From NCBI RefSeq assembly GCF_000331735.1, contig NC_020126.1, positions 3,286,001-3,350,000 of the forward strand: a DNA stretch of 64,000 nt. The letters run 5' to 3'. The stretch comes from Myxococcus stipitatus DSM 14675. Its GTDB lineage: Bacteria; Myxococcota; Myxococcia; Myxococcales; Myxococcaceae. Position 1 is the first letter of the stretch. Each line of letters begins with the position of its first letter. Below the pieces are notes generated by a model. The model was given only the letters and a program-made list of their open reading frames with translations, was not told the origin of the DNA and searched no databases. Shown piece after piece: positions 1-8,475 of the stretch. Made by a program: the position numbers and the translations under genes.

Positions 1-212
1 TCCGCGCACCAATCCCTCTCAGCGGGAGGGTGGAAGTCGGAGGGCTCCGCCGTCAGCGTGGACCACGGAGTGGTGCTCCCATCGGGGAGGACTCGGTAGA
101 CCGTGAGCACGGGGCGGGGGGGCTCGATGGGTGGGGCGGGCTTCGGTGCCGTGGTGGCGCACCCCAGCATGAGGCACAGCGCTCCTCCGAGTCGCGACAG
201 CCCACCACCCAT
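1..212 (-). CDS. Lipoprotein, N-terminal part (runs off the window)
   Basis: The open frame runs from an ATG at 212 down to base 1 without a stop, so only the first 70 residues are visible. An excellent Shine-Dalgarno sequence (GGAGGTG, about 6 nt before the ATG) fixes the start. The N-terminus is a short hydrophobic signal ending in the lipobox LMLGC, followed by a Pro-rich linker, so the product should be lipidated and exported. No domain is recognisable in the visible part. It lies 83 bp downstream of the PilZ gene on the same strand and may be co-transcribed with it. Confidence 0.7.
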   Translation of the reverse strand, partial: MGGGLSRLGGALCLMLGCATTAPKPAPPIEPPRPVLTVYRVLPDGSTTPWSTLTAEPSDFHPPAERDWCA

Positions 213-295
213 GCATTCACCTCCCGCGAGAGTCCCGGCGCGTGGAGCATGGCGCAGCGGCCGGAGGCGCGGAAGTCGAAGTGTGCGAGGGCCGC

Positions 296-1192
296 TCAGG
301 ACGTCTTCGTGACCGCGAGCAGCCGCTCCACCGCCAGCAGCACCGAGGCGGCGCTGGCCGGGTGCTTCACGAAGGCGGCGGGGTTGAGGTTCGTCAGTCG
401 TCCCATCAGCGAGTCGGGGCCGCTGACATTGACCAGGATGACGCGGGTGCCCGGGCGGGCCGCGGTGCTGAGCACGTCGAGCGCGGTGCCGGTGTCCACG
501 ACGATGATGGGCGCGGGCCGGGTGGTGTCCGTCGCGATGCGCAGGCCCTTCTGTTCGAACAACTCGGAGACCAGCGCGAGCAGGCGCGTGTCCGTCAGGC
601 TCACCAGCACGGGCACTCGCGTGTCCAGCTCCACGGCGGTGGCGGCCTGGGGCACGGCGCCCTTGCCCAGTTCGCGCACGTCCTTGGTCAGCCACTGCAT
701 CACATCCGCATTCAGCACGCCGCGCACGCGCTGGAGCAGCGACGCGTCCTGCGTGAGGAAGTGCTTCAGCCGGCGCTCCGCCTCCGGAGGAAGCTGGGTG
801 AAGGCCACGCCCATCTCGTCGTCGCGAGACCACGCCACCTGCGCGAGGGTGCGCAGGGCCTGCGGTGTGTCGGGGAGGGTGATTCGCAGCTCCAGGGTGC
901 TGCCCACCGGCAGCGCGCGCGTCGTCCGGAGGGCCAGCCCTCCGGCGCCGATGTTCTTGCTGTACGCGCGCACCACGTCGTCCTGGTTGGCGAATGTCAC
1001 CTCGAGCACAGCCTCCGCGCGCGCGGCGCGGACGGGAAGCGGACTGCCTTCGGGAGGAAGGGCGCCCAGCTCCAGGAGCACGTCGCGCAGGAGTTCCAGG
1101 CGCTGCTCTTCCTCGGGGCCGAGGGCCTGCGTGCGTTGGCGTTCCAACAGGGACTTGTACTCCTCCAGCGCGTTGACACGTGGACTTCCCAT
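296..1192 (-). CDS. PilZ-domain protein (TIGR02266-type) with C-terminal receiver-like region
   Basis: A 298-residue protein. A short N-terminal helix is followed by a PilZ-like domain at about residues 50-140 (SKNIGAGGLALRT, then VGSTLELRITLP and GVAFTQL), the pattern of the myxobacterial TIGR02266 paralogues. The classical c-di-GMP-binding RxxxR motif is not obvious, so ligand binding is uncertain. The C-terminal ~120 residues (VPVLVSLTDTRLLALVSELF ... IIVVDTG) look like a degenerate response-regulator fold. An upstream ATG at 1231 exists, but only the ATG at 1192 has a purine-rich ribosome site (GGGGAG). The gene is divergent from the acyltransferase gene. Confidence 0.75.
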   Translation of the reverse strand: MGSPRVNALEEYKSLLERQRTQALGPEEEQRLELLRDVLLELGALPPEGSPLPVRAARAEAVLEVTFANQDDVVRAYSKNIGAGGLALRTTRALPVGSTLELRITLPDTPQALRTLAQVAWSRDDEMGVAFTQLPPEAERRLKHFLTQDASLLQRVRGVLNADVMQWLTKDVRELGKGAVPQAATAVELDTRVPVLVSLTDTRLLALVSELFEQKGLRIATDTTRPAPIIVVDTGTALDVLSTAARPGTRVILVNVSGPDSLMGRLTNLNPAAFVKHPASAASVLLAVERLLAVTKTS

Positions 1193-1290
1193 GAGCTCCC
1201 CGCCAGCTGCGTCCGTTGCGTAGCGTGCCATGCGCGCGCCAACCCGCGCGAGAGGTCGGCTTCCACCCTGCCGAGGAGGTTGCTCCCTGC

Positions 1291-1296
1291 TATAGC
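1291..1296 (+). promoter_or_regulatory. Putative -10 hexamer (TATAGC) of a leaderless acyltransferase transcript
   Basis: TATAGC lies 6 nt before the ATG at 1303, and there is no Shine-Dalgarno sequence between them. Transcription would start at or next to the ATG. No convincing -35 box is seen. Confidence 0.35.
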
Positions 1297-1302
1297 CACT
1301 TC

Positions 1303-2055
1303 ATGGATGCCTCGTTCGAGCCCCCGGAACGACCGGGAACGTTGAGTAGCCTCCTTCGCTGGACCGTGGCCTGTGCCGCGATGCCTCCCTTGCTGCTCCC
1401 CGCGCTCGCGCTGGGGCCGCTGCGCCCGAGCTCCTCCGATGCGCTCATGCGCACCTGGTGTCTCTGGGCGCGTCGCGTCTTCGGCGTGGACGTGGACGTG
1501 GTCGACCACAACGAGGGGGGGTATGACGACGGCGCGCCGTATGTCTTCCTCCAGCTGAACCAGACGAGCCTGAGCGAGGCGTTCGTCACCACCGCGGCGC
1601 TGCCTCGGTGGGCGCTCATCTTCATGAACATCGAGTTCGCGGCGCTGCCCTTCATCGGGTGGGTGCCGGTGTCGCAAGGCTCCGTGGTGGTGGTGCGTCA
1701 ATGGAGCGCGCAGGCGCGGCGCGCCGTGGACCGGGCCGCGGACGCGATGCGCAGGGGCGCCTGCTTCTACATGTCCATCGAGGGCCGTCGCAGCCCCGAC
1801 GGCGCGCTGGGGCCGTACAAGAAGGGCGCGGCGGTGCTCGCCATCCGCTCCGGGGCCCGCATCGTCCCCATGGTGTTTCATGGCGCGCGGGACGTGCTCC
1901 CGTTCGGCGAGTGGCGCGTGCGGCCGGGCCGCGTGCGCGTGGAGCTGCTCCCCGCCATCGAGACGGAGGGCCTGTCCTACGCGGACCGGGACGCGCTGGT
2001 GGAGCGGCTGCGCGTGCTGGCGCAGTCCCAGGGGCTGGGGCGTCCTCCAGGCTGA
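1303..2055 (+). CDS. PlsC-like lysophospholipid acyltransferase, altered active site
   Basis: A 250-residue protein with the order of motifs of the LPLAT/PlsC family, which acylates lysophosphatidic acid or related lipids at the membrane. A hydrophobic N-terminal stretch (about residues 15-45) is followed by motif I at about residue 86, an IEGRRSPDG motif III at about residue 163, and IVPMVFHGARDV as motif IV. Motif I reads NQTSLSE instead of NHxxxxD: the catalytic His is Gln and the Asp is Glu. The enzyme may therefore be inactive or mechanistically changed. The start at 1303 has no Shine-Dalgarno but follows a TATAGC box. The amidase gene follows 38 bp downstream. Confidence 0.75.
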   Translation: MDASFEPPERPGTLSSLLRWTVACAAMPPLLLPALALGPLRPSSSDALMRTWCLWARRVFGVDVDVVDHNEGGYDDGAPYVFLQLNQTSLSEAFVTTAALPRWALIFMNIEFAALPFIGWVPVSQGSVVVVRQWSAQARRAVDRAADAMRRGACFYMSIEGRRSPDGALGPYKKGAAVLAIRSGARIVPMVFHGARDVLPFGEWRVRPGRVRVELLPAIETEGLSYADRDALVERLRVLAQSQGLGRPPG

Positions 2056-2080
2056 GTCACACGCGCGGGCTCGCGGCGAG

Positions 2081-2086
2081 TAGGCT
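2081..2086 (+). promoter_or_regulatory. Putative -10 hexamer (TAGGCT) of a leaderless amidase transcript
   Basis: TAGGCT ends 7 nt before the amidase ATG at 2094, with no ribosome-binding site in between. It sits in the 38-bp gap after the acyltransferase stop codon. Confidence 0.3.
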
Positions 2087-2093
2087 TGCCGCC

Positions 2094-3767
2094 ATGGCCT
2101 ATCAACGCAATCCCGTGAAGGCGCCGCGCGTGTCGGGGCTCGCGCTCAAGGCATTCGTCAACACGCTGGAGAGCTCGGTCGGGGCTCCCGTGTTGGAGAA
2201 GCTGGTGCGGGACAGTGGCATCACCCCCTGGCGGGAGCTGTCGCCCGGAGACGCGCCGCCGCTCCAGTTCCCCCTGCCTCCCGGTGCGCCCGCGACGGAG
2301 CCCCAGTCCCCGGCCGAGCAGGCCGTGCGCGCCATCGCCGCGCGGGCCTCCCCGCCGGAGCGCGAGACGGTGGGCGCGTTCGTGCGGGCCTACCGCGACG
2401 GACAGGTGGACCCCGTCACGGTGGCGCGCCGGCTCCATGCGACGCTGGACACGCTGGAGCAGGGGGACGCGCGGATGGGGATGTTCATCACGCGCAAGCC
2501 CGAGGAGGTGCTGCGAGCCGCGGAGGCCTCCGCGGAGCGCCTGCGCGCGGGACGTCCGCTGAGCGTGCTGGACGGCGTGCCGGTGGTGGTGAAGGACGAG
2601 GTGGACGTGGCGGGCTACCCCACGACGCTCGGCACCCGGTTCAGGAACCAGGTGGCGGCGGTGGATGCGACGGTGGCCGCGCGCCTGCGGGCCGCGGGGG
2701 CGCTCATCCTGGGCAAGGCCAACATGCAGGAGATTGGCATCAACCCCATCGGGCTGAATCCGCACCACGGCGCCGTGCGCAACCCGTGGAACCGGGGGCA
2801 CATCACGGGGGGCAGCTCCAGTGGCTCGGCGGCGGTGGTGGCCGCGGGCCTGTGCCCGCTGGGTGTCGGCGCGGACGGAGGCGGCTCCATCCGAATCCCC
2901 GCGGCGCTGTGCGGCATCGTCGGGCTCAAGGCCACCTGGGGCCGCATCCCCGAGACGGGCGTGCCGCCGCTCTGCTGGAACGTGGGCCATGTCGGGCCCA
3001 TGGGGCTGACGGTCGACGACGTCGCGGCCCTGTACGCGGTGCTCGCCGGGCCCGATGGCAAGGACGTGGTGGCGCAGAATCAGCCCGCGCACCACCTGTC
3101 GGGCTATGAGCGCGCGGACCTGACGGGGATTCGGCTGGGCATCTGCTGGCCGTACTTCGAGGACGCCGCGCCCGACGTGGTGGCGCGCTGCAAGGACGCG
3201 GTGAAGGCGCTCACGGACGCGGGCGCGGTGGTGGTGGAGATTCCCGCGCCGGACCTGAACACGGTGCTCTGGACGCACAGCTGCATCATCCTGAGCGAGA
3301 TGGCGGAGTCGATGCTGCCGCACACGCGCGAGCGGGTCTCCGACTTCGGGCTCGACTCGCGCACGAACCTGGCCATCGGCCGGCACTTCCGCGCCACGGA
3401 CCTGGTGCACGCGCTGCGACACCGCCACCGGCTGACGCGAGAGCTGCTCGCCGTCATGTCCGGCGTGGACGTCATCATCACCCCCACGACGGCCATCTCC
3501 GCGCCCGCCATCCCCGAGTCGACGCTCCCCGAGGGGGAGTCGAACCTCCAGGTCGCGGACGCGCTGATGCGCTTCGTGCGCGAGGGCAACCTGACGGGCT
3601 TCCCCGCGCTGTCCGTCCCCGCGGGCCATGACCGCGCGGGCCTGCCCGTGGGCGTGCAGCTCATGGGGCGCCCCTTCGAGGAGCACCTGCTCTTGCGCCT
3701 GGGGCGCGTGGTGGAGAGCGCCACGCCCGTGCGCACGCCGTCGCTCCACGTCACCGCCTTGCGGTGA
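2094..3767 (+). CDS. Amidase signature family hydrolase
   Basis: A 557-residue member of the amidase signature family (GatA/fatty-acid amide hydrolase-like Ser-cisSer-Lys hydrolases). The catalytic Lys is in VVVKDEVDV (about residue 167), the Gly/Ser-rich signature is GGSSSGSAAV (about 240), and the nucleophilic Ser is in GADGGGSIRIPA (about 263). The family hydrolyses carboxamides. An extra N-terminal ~130 residues, with no recognisable domain, precede the catalytic core. No GatB or GatC gene is nearby, so a role in tRNA amidation is unlikely, and the substrate cannot be predicted. The start follows a TAGGCT box without a Shine-Dalgarno. Confidence 0.88.
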   Translation: MAYQRNPVKAPRVSGLALKAFVNTLESSVGAPVLEKLVRDSGITPWRELSPGDAPPLQFPLPPGAPATEPQSPAEQAVRAIAARASPPERETVGAFVRAYRDGQVDPVTVARRLHATLDTLEQGDARMGMFITRKPEEVLRAAEASAERLRAGRPLSVLDGVPVVVKDEVDVAGYPTTLGTRFRNQVAAVDATVAARLRAAGALILGKANMQEIGINPIGLNPHHGAVRNPWNRGHITGGSSSGSAAVVAAGLCPLGVGADGGGSIRIPAALCGIVGLKATWGRIPETGVPPLCWNVGHVGPMGLTVDDVAALYAVLAGPDGKDVVAQNQPAHHLSGYERADLTGIRLGICWPYFEDAAPDVVARCKDAVKALTDAGAVVVEIPAPDLNTVLWTHSCIILSEMAESMLPHTRERVSDFGLDSRTNLAIGRHFRATDLVHALRHRHRLTRELLAVMSGVDVIITPTTAISAPAIPESTLPEGESNLQVADALMRFVREGNLTGFPALSVPAGHDRAGLPVGVQLMGRPFEEHLLLRLGRVVESATPVRTPSLHVTALR

Positions 3768-3780
3768 GGGATGTGCTTGT

Positions 3781-3807
3781 GGGCGGCCCGGAGTCCCCGG
3801 GCCGCCC
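3781..3807 (+). terminator. GC-rich hairpin after the amidase gene
   Basis: A perfect 11-bp inverted repeat (GGGCGGCCCGG / CCGGGCCGCCC) with a 5-nt loop starts 13 bp after the amidase stop. There is no T-tract, so termination is plausible but not certain. Confidence 0.45.
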
Positions 3808-3989
3808 CGCATGTCACTCTTCAACCCGGATGTATCCAGTCGTTTTGTATACCTTCTGAATTTCGCCAGGACTGTCGCTCGTGGCCGTGATGAGGGATTG
3901 AGCTGGCAATTCGAGAAGAGATGGTCAGGATGCCTCGTGAGGCCGGACGTCAATTCCTGTCATCCGGGCGGCCTGGGAGGAATCCAATC

Positions 3990-5432
3990 ATGCGATGGAA
4001 TCAACAGGGGCGCTGGCTCCCCGTGGTGCTGGCGGCGTCCGTCTGGAGTGCCTGTGGCCCGGCGTCACCGCCCGCGCCCGAACCGGACTCGCAAGGCGTG
4101 GTCTCCGCGGGGCTCGCCGAGCTCGTCGTGAACGGCGACTTCAGCGGAGGCTCGGTGGCGCCCTGGTGGAGCGGCCCCAACACGCAGTCGGTGGTGGAGA
4201 ACGGGCGGCTGCGGGTCAACGTCACGGGCAACCCGGCGAATCCGTGGGATGCGCCCATGGGACAGGATGGCATCGCCCTGGTGAACGGTCAGTCGTACAC
4301 CTTGGCGTTCACCGCGTCGGCCTCCGCGCCCGTGACGGTGCGGGTGACGGCGCAGCTGGGGACGGCGCCGTACACCGCGCCGTTGGACCAGCGCATCACC
4401 TTGGATGGCACGCCGCGCGCGTTCTCGTTCCCCTTCACCTCGAACCTGGGCACGACGGCCGGGCAGGTGACCTTCCAACTGGGCGGCGCGGGGGCCTTCT
4501 CCGCGTTCCTGGACAACGTCTCGCTCTCCACGGGCGGTGGAGGTGGTGGTGGGCCGCTGGGGATGACCAGCGGCTTCTACGTGGACCCGGACTCCAACCC
4601 CGCCGTGTGGGTGCGCAACAACGGCTGGGACTCGCGCGCGGCGGGCATCCAGAGCGCCATCGCGAGCAAGGCGGGGGCGAAGTGGTTCGGCAACTGGAGC
4701 GGAGACATCGCGTCGGCGGTCTCCAGCTACGTCACCGCGGCGGACGCGGCGGACAAGCTGCCGGTGCTCGTGGCCTACAACATCCCTGGGCGCGACTGTG
4801 GCAGCCACTCAGGGGGCGGCGCGGGCAGCCCGGAGGCGTACCGGACGTGGATCTCCGCGTTCGTCACCGGCCTGGGCAACCGCCCGGCCGTGGTCATCAT
4901 CGAGCCCGACGCGGTGGCGCAGCTCGACTGCCTCCCCGATGACACGGAGCGCAACACGCGGCTGGGCCTCTTGCGGTACGCGACGGAGCAGCTGCGAGAT
5001 CGCGCGCCCAACACCTGGGCCTACCTGGATGGCGGCAACGCGGGCTGGATTGCCGCCGACACCATGGCGCAGCGGCTGGAGTCCGCGGGCGCGCGCAACA
5101 TCCGAGGCTTCGCCCTCAACGTGTCGAACTATTACCTCACGAGCGCCTCCACGGCGTACGGCGCGGCGGTCAACAGCGCGCTGAACACGCGCTATGCGTA
5201 CACGCGTCCCTTCGTGGTGGACACCAGCCGCAACGGCAACGGCCACAACGGCGACTGGTGCAACCCCGCGGGCCGCAAGCTGGGCGCGTTGTCACAAGCA
5301 GGTGGAGGCGCGGAGATGCTCCTGTGGGTGAAGGTGCCTGGGGACTCCGACGGAAACTGCGGCATCGCGCCGAACACGCCCGCGGGCACGTTCAGTCCCG
5401 ACATCGCCACGCGCCTCATCTCGGGTACGTGA
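3990..5432 (+). CDS. Glycoside hydrolase family 6 cellulase lipoprotein with CBM4/9-like module
   Basis: A 480-residue secreted glucanase. The signal peptide ends at a Cys (VWSACGPAS), indicating a lipoprotein. Residues ~45-180 resemble a CenC-type carbohydrate-binding module (NGDFSGG...), joined by a Gly-rich linker to a GH6 domain (~195-480). The general-acid Asp lies in VVIIEPDAVAQ (Asp307) and a second conserved Asp in YNIPGRDCG (Asp269), both typical of GH6 enzymes that invert beta-1,4-glucan bonds. The C-terminus keeps the family pattern NGDWCNPAGRKLG and LLWVKVPGDSDG. A strong GGGAGGAA ribosome site supports the ATG at 3990. The relatively AT-rich upstream 180 bp probably holds the promoter. 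Confidence 0.93.
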   Translation: MRWNQQGRWLPVVLAASVWSACGPASPPAPEPDSQGVVSAGLAELVVNGDFSGGSVAPWWSGPNTQSVVENGRLRVNVTGNPANPWDAPMGQDGIALVNGQSYTLAFTASASAPVTVRVTAQLGTAPYTAPLDQRITLDGTPRAFSFPFTSNLGTTAGQVTFQLGGAGAFSAFLDNVSLSTGGGGGGGPLGMTSGFYVDPDSNPAVWVRNNGWDSRAAGIQSAIASKAGAKWFGNWSGDIASAVSSYVTAADAADKLPVLVAYNIPGRDCGSHSGGGAGSPEAYRTWISAFVTGLGNRPAVVIIEPDAVAQLDCLPDDTERNTRLGLLRYATEQLRDRAPNTWAYLDGGNAGWIAADTMAQRLESAGARNIRGFALNVSNYYLTSASTAYGAAVNSALNTRYAYTRPFVVDTSRNGNGHNGDWCNPAGRKLGALSQAGGGAEMLLWVKVPGDSDGNCGIAPNTPAGTFSPDIATRLISGT

Positions 5433-5525
5433 TTCCCCAACAATCGCCGCGCGCGTGAGGACTCCGCGCGCGGCCGCGGACGAAGTGCTTGAAGTCGCGG
5501 GAGGGCAGCGCTTGGATGCGCCCCC

Positions 5526-7184
5526 ATGTCCGAGCTGCTGACCCGCGCCGAAGCCTCGAATTACGCCGAAACCTCGCGTCATTCCGACGTGCTCGCCTTC
5601 ATCGACGAGCTCTGCCGCCGTACGAAGCTCGCCCGACGGGTGGACTTCGGAACGAGCGGGGAGGGACAGCCGTTGGTGTCCCTCGTCGTGAGCGACCGCA
5701 ACTGCTTCACGCCCGAGCAGGCGCGCAAGCAGAAGAAGGTCGTGGTGATGGTGGAGGCGAACATCCACGCGGGCGAGGTGGAGGGGAAGGAAGCCCTGCT
5801 CGCGCTCGCGCGGGATTTGACGCTGACGAAGCTGGGCCAGAAGGTGCTGGACCGGGTGTGCCTGGTCCTGATTCCCAACTTCAACCCGGACGGCAATGAC
5901 CGCATCAGCCCCAACAACCGCAAGCTCAACCTGAAGAGCCTGGAGGGGCAGGTCAACCCCGAGGGAGGCGTGGGCACGCGCTACACGGGCGAGGGCTGGA
6001 ACCTCAACCGCGACAGCATGAAGCAGGAGGCGCCGGAGACGCGCGCCGTCGCGAAGCTGCACCAGGCGTGGTGGCCGGAGGTGTTCATCGACTGCCACAC
6101 CACGGACGGCAGCATCCACGACTTCGACCTGACGTTCGACACGTCGCACTCGAACGAGCCGCTGTTCCAGGAGCTGCGGGACTACAACCGGGAGATGCTG
6201 GAGCGCGTCTCGGCGGCGGTGCAGAAGCGCCACGGCTTCGACAGCTACTGGTACGGCAACTACCGCGAGGAGGATGTCCCCACCTCGGGCTGGCACACCT
6301 ACCCGGCGCTCCCGCGCTTCGGCAGCCACTACCGCGGCCTGCTGGGCCGGCTGGACGTGCTGCTGGAGACGTACAGCTACATCGACTACCCGCGCCGCTG
6401 CGCGGTGATTCGCGCGTGGCTGCTGGAGTTGATTCGCGAGGCGGCCCGGAGCGCGAAGGCCTGCCTCTCCGTCACCCAGGCCGCGCAGGACGCCATCATC
6501 GCGCGCGGCAAGACGCCGGACCCGCGGGAGCTGGTGGGCATCAACTACGGCGTGGCCACCCGCGACGCGGAAGGGGCGCTGACGTACGACTACCCGGCCT
6601 ACGCGAAGCCCGGGGACCTGGCGCGCATCCAGGCGTTCGACGAGAAGAGCATCGCGGAGCACCGCTTCCCCGGGAAGAAGAAGAAGGTCTACCGCGTGCC
6701 GCACTACCGCACGTTCCTCCCCACGCATGCGGTGAGCACGCCGGAGGGCTACCTGGTGCCCGCGGAGCTGGCGCCCCGGCTGGAAGGCCACGGCATCCGC
6801 TTCGAGGCCCTCCCGAAGGCGCGCTCCTTCCTGGTGGACAGCTACCGCGTCGCCCGCCGCGAGGAGACCTTCAGCCCCGACGTGGCGGCGAACGTCCCGC
6901 GTCCGGGCGAGGCCGAGGTGCCGCTGAGCATGAAGCCCAAGCCCGTGCGCTTCGAGACGGTGCTCACGGTGGCGCCCGAGCGCACCACGCGTGAGTTCCC
7001 CCAGGGCACGCTCTATGTCCCCACCGCCCAGCGCGGCGGCACGTTGGCCGTGTACCTGCTGGAGCCGCACTCCGATGACGGCTTCTGCCGGTGGCAGTTC
7101 GTGGACAAGCAGGTGGAGGTGGGCGGGCTGTACCCCGTGCACCGCGTGGTGAGCCCCGCTCCCGCGCCGAAGAAGGCGGAGTAG
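5526..7184 (+). CDS. M14 family zinc carboxypeptidase
   Basis: A 552-residue protein with an M14 carboxypeptidase domain in the first ~330 residues. Zinc ligands are visible as NIHAGEVEGKE (His81, Glu84) and IDCHTTDG (His191). The substrate-side motifs NFNPDGNDR and GWNLNRDSMK match the family. The C-terminal ~200 residues are an accessory region of unknown function. No signal peptide is visible, so the enzyme may be cytoplasmic or exported by another route. It stands alone between the cellulase and a two-component system. Confidence 0.9.
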   Translation: MSELLTRAEASNYAETSRHSDVLAFIDELCRRTKLARRVDFGTSGEGQPLVSLVVSDRNCFTPEQARKQKKVVVMVEANIHAGEVEGKEALLALARDLTLTKLGQKVLDRVCLVLIPNFNPDGNDRISPNNRKLNLKSLEGQVNPEGGVGTRYTGEGWNLNRDSMKQEAPETRAVAKLHQAWWPEVFIDCHTTDGSIHDFDLTFDTSHSNEPLFQELRDYNREMLERVSAAVQKRHGFDSYWYGNYREEDVPTSGWHTYPALPRFGSHYRGLLGRLDVLLETYSYIDYPRRCAVIRAWLLELIREAARSAKACLSVTQAAQDAIIARGKTPDPRELVGINYGVATRDAEGALTYDYPAYAKPGDLARIQAFDEKSIAEHRFPGKKKKVYRVPHYRTFLPTHAVSTPEGYLVPAELAPRLEGHGIRFEALPKARSFLVDSYRVARREETFSPDVAANVPRPGEAEVPLSMKPKPVRFETVLTVAPERTTREFPQGTLYVPTAQRGGTLAVYLLEPHSDDGFCRWQFVDKQVEVGGLYPVHRVVSPAPAPKKAE

Positions 7185-7199
7185 GTAGGCGGAGGTGGC

Positions 7200-7227
7200 C
7201 TGGAGCCCGCGAGGGTAGGGGCTCCAG
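7200..7227 (+). terminator. Hairpin after the M14 peptidase gene
   Basis: A 9-bp perfect inverted repeat (CTGGAGCCC / GGGCTCCAG) with a ~10-nt loop begins 16 bp after the stop codon. No T-tract follows. Confidence 0.4.
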
Positions 7228-7330
7228 CGCCCGGGGGGGCGTCACCGCGACACCGGACAGGGCGTTCCAGTTCGTCCCTGGGGTTCCGCGGTTCGTCCCT
7301 TCGCGCGTGGAAGCAGTCCCGCAGGCTCGT

Positions 7331-7336
7331 TAGCGT
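7331..7336 (+). promoter_or_regulatory. Putative -10 hexamer (TAGCGT) of the LytS-type kinase gene
   Basis: TAGCGT lies 8 nt before the ATG at 7345, with no Shine-Dalgarno, consistent with a leaderless transcript. Confidence 0.3.
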
Positions 7337-7344
7337 GCCGGGCC

Positions 7345-8475
7345 ATGCGTGATGAGGACAAGGCCCGACGGGGGGCCGGAGAGGTCGCACCGCTGCCGTC
7401 CTGGGCTGTCTGGACGGGGGCCTTGGGCTGGTGGCTCGCCGATGCGTTCGTCGCGGTGAGCCAGGTGCGCATCCTCCAGCGCCTGGGCGAGGTGAAGGCG
7501 CCGGACGAGGAGCTGTGGCGCATGTCGCTCACCAGCTCGCTCTTGTGGGTCCCCATCACGGTGCTGTGTCTGCGCTTGTCGGAGCGCGTGCCCCTGTCGC
7601 TGCGGGGCGGCGCGCGCCCGTGGGTGGCGCACCTCGCGGCGCTGTTCGGGGTGCTCTTCGGACGGGCGGCCTTCGTCATGCTCACGCAGGACCTGGTGGG
7701 CTGGTACGAGCGGATGCCGAGCGTGCCGGACCTGCTGGCCCAGAGCGTGGCCAACAACCTGCTGCCCTTCGTGTTGCTGACGGCGGGAGGGCACGCGCTG
7801 GGGCTCGCGAGGCGAGCGCACGTGCGGCAGCGGCGCGCGGACCAGCTGCAGGCGCAGCTCGCGGAGGCGCGGCTGCAGGCCCTGGCGTCGCAGCTCCGGC
7901 CGCACTTCCTGTTCAACGCGCTCAACGCGGTGGCCTCGCTGGTCCACGCGGACCCGGATGGCGCCGAGCGGATGCTGGCGCGGCTGGGGGACCTGCTGCG
8001 CCAGAGCCTGGAGTCCCACGGCCGGCAGGAGGTGACGCTGCGCGAGGAGCTGGCGGCGCTGACGCCGTACCTGGACATCGAGCAGATTCGCTTCGGGCCC
8101 CGGCTGCAGGTGGCGTGGAGCCTGGCGCCGGATGTGATGGACGCGCGGGTGCCCTTCCTGGCGCTGCAGCCGCTGGTGGAGAACGCCATCCGCCATGGCC
8201 TGGCGCCGCGCGCGGAGCCGGGGCGAATCGAAATCACGGCCGAGCGGGAGGGGACGGTGCTGCGGTTGTCCGTCCGGGACGACGGCATGGGGCCTCCGCC
8301 GGAGGGGCCGGTCCGGGTGGGCGGCGTGGGGCTGTCCAACCTGCGCGCGCGGCTGGTGACTTTGTACGGGCCCCGGGCGGGCCTGGAGCTGCGCCGGGGG
8401 ACTCCTCGCGGCGCGGTGGCGGAGCTGCGTGTGCCGCTGGATGACGGTCTTGAAGGAGAGCGGGTGGCGGCATGA
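7345..8475 (+). CDS. LytS/YehU-type sensor histidine kinase
   Basis: A 376-residue membrane kinase. About four hydrophobic segments occupy residues 15-155, followed by a short coiled coil (QRRADQLQAQLAEARLQAL). The His_kinase (PF06580) core carries the phospho-accepting His in LRPHFLFNALNAV (about residue 188) and an HATPase domain with LVENAIRHGL and VGLSNLRARL. This family phosphorylates LytTR response regulators, and the next gene overlaps by 4 bp (ATGA) and encodes one. The stimulus is unknown, and there is no extracytoplasmic sensing domain beyond the membrane helices. Confidence 0.92.
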   Translation: MRDEDKARRGAGEVAPLPSWAVWTGALGWWLADAFVAVSQVRILQRLGEVKAPDEELWRMSLTSSLLWVPITVLCLRLSERVPLSLRGGARPWVAHLAALFGVLFGRAAFVMLTQDLVGWYERMPSVPDLLAQSVANNLLPFVLLTAGGHALGLARRAHVRQRRADQLQAQLAEARLQALASQLRPHFLFNALNAVASLVHADPDGAERMLARLGDLLRQSLESHGRQEVTLREELAALTPYLDIEQIRFGPRLQVAWSLAPDVMDARVPFLALQPLVENAIRHGLAPRAEPGRIEITAEREGTVLRLSVRDDGMGPPPEGPVRVGGVGLSNLRARLVTLYGPRAGLELRRGTPRGAVAELRVPLDDGLEGERVAA

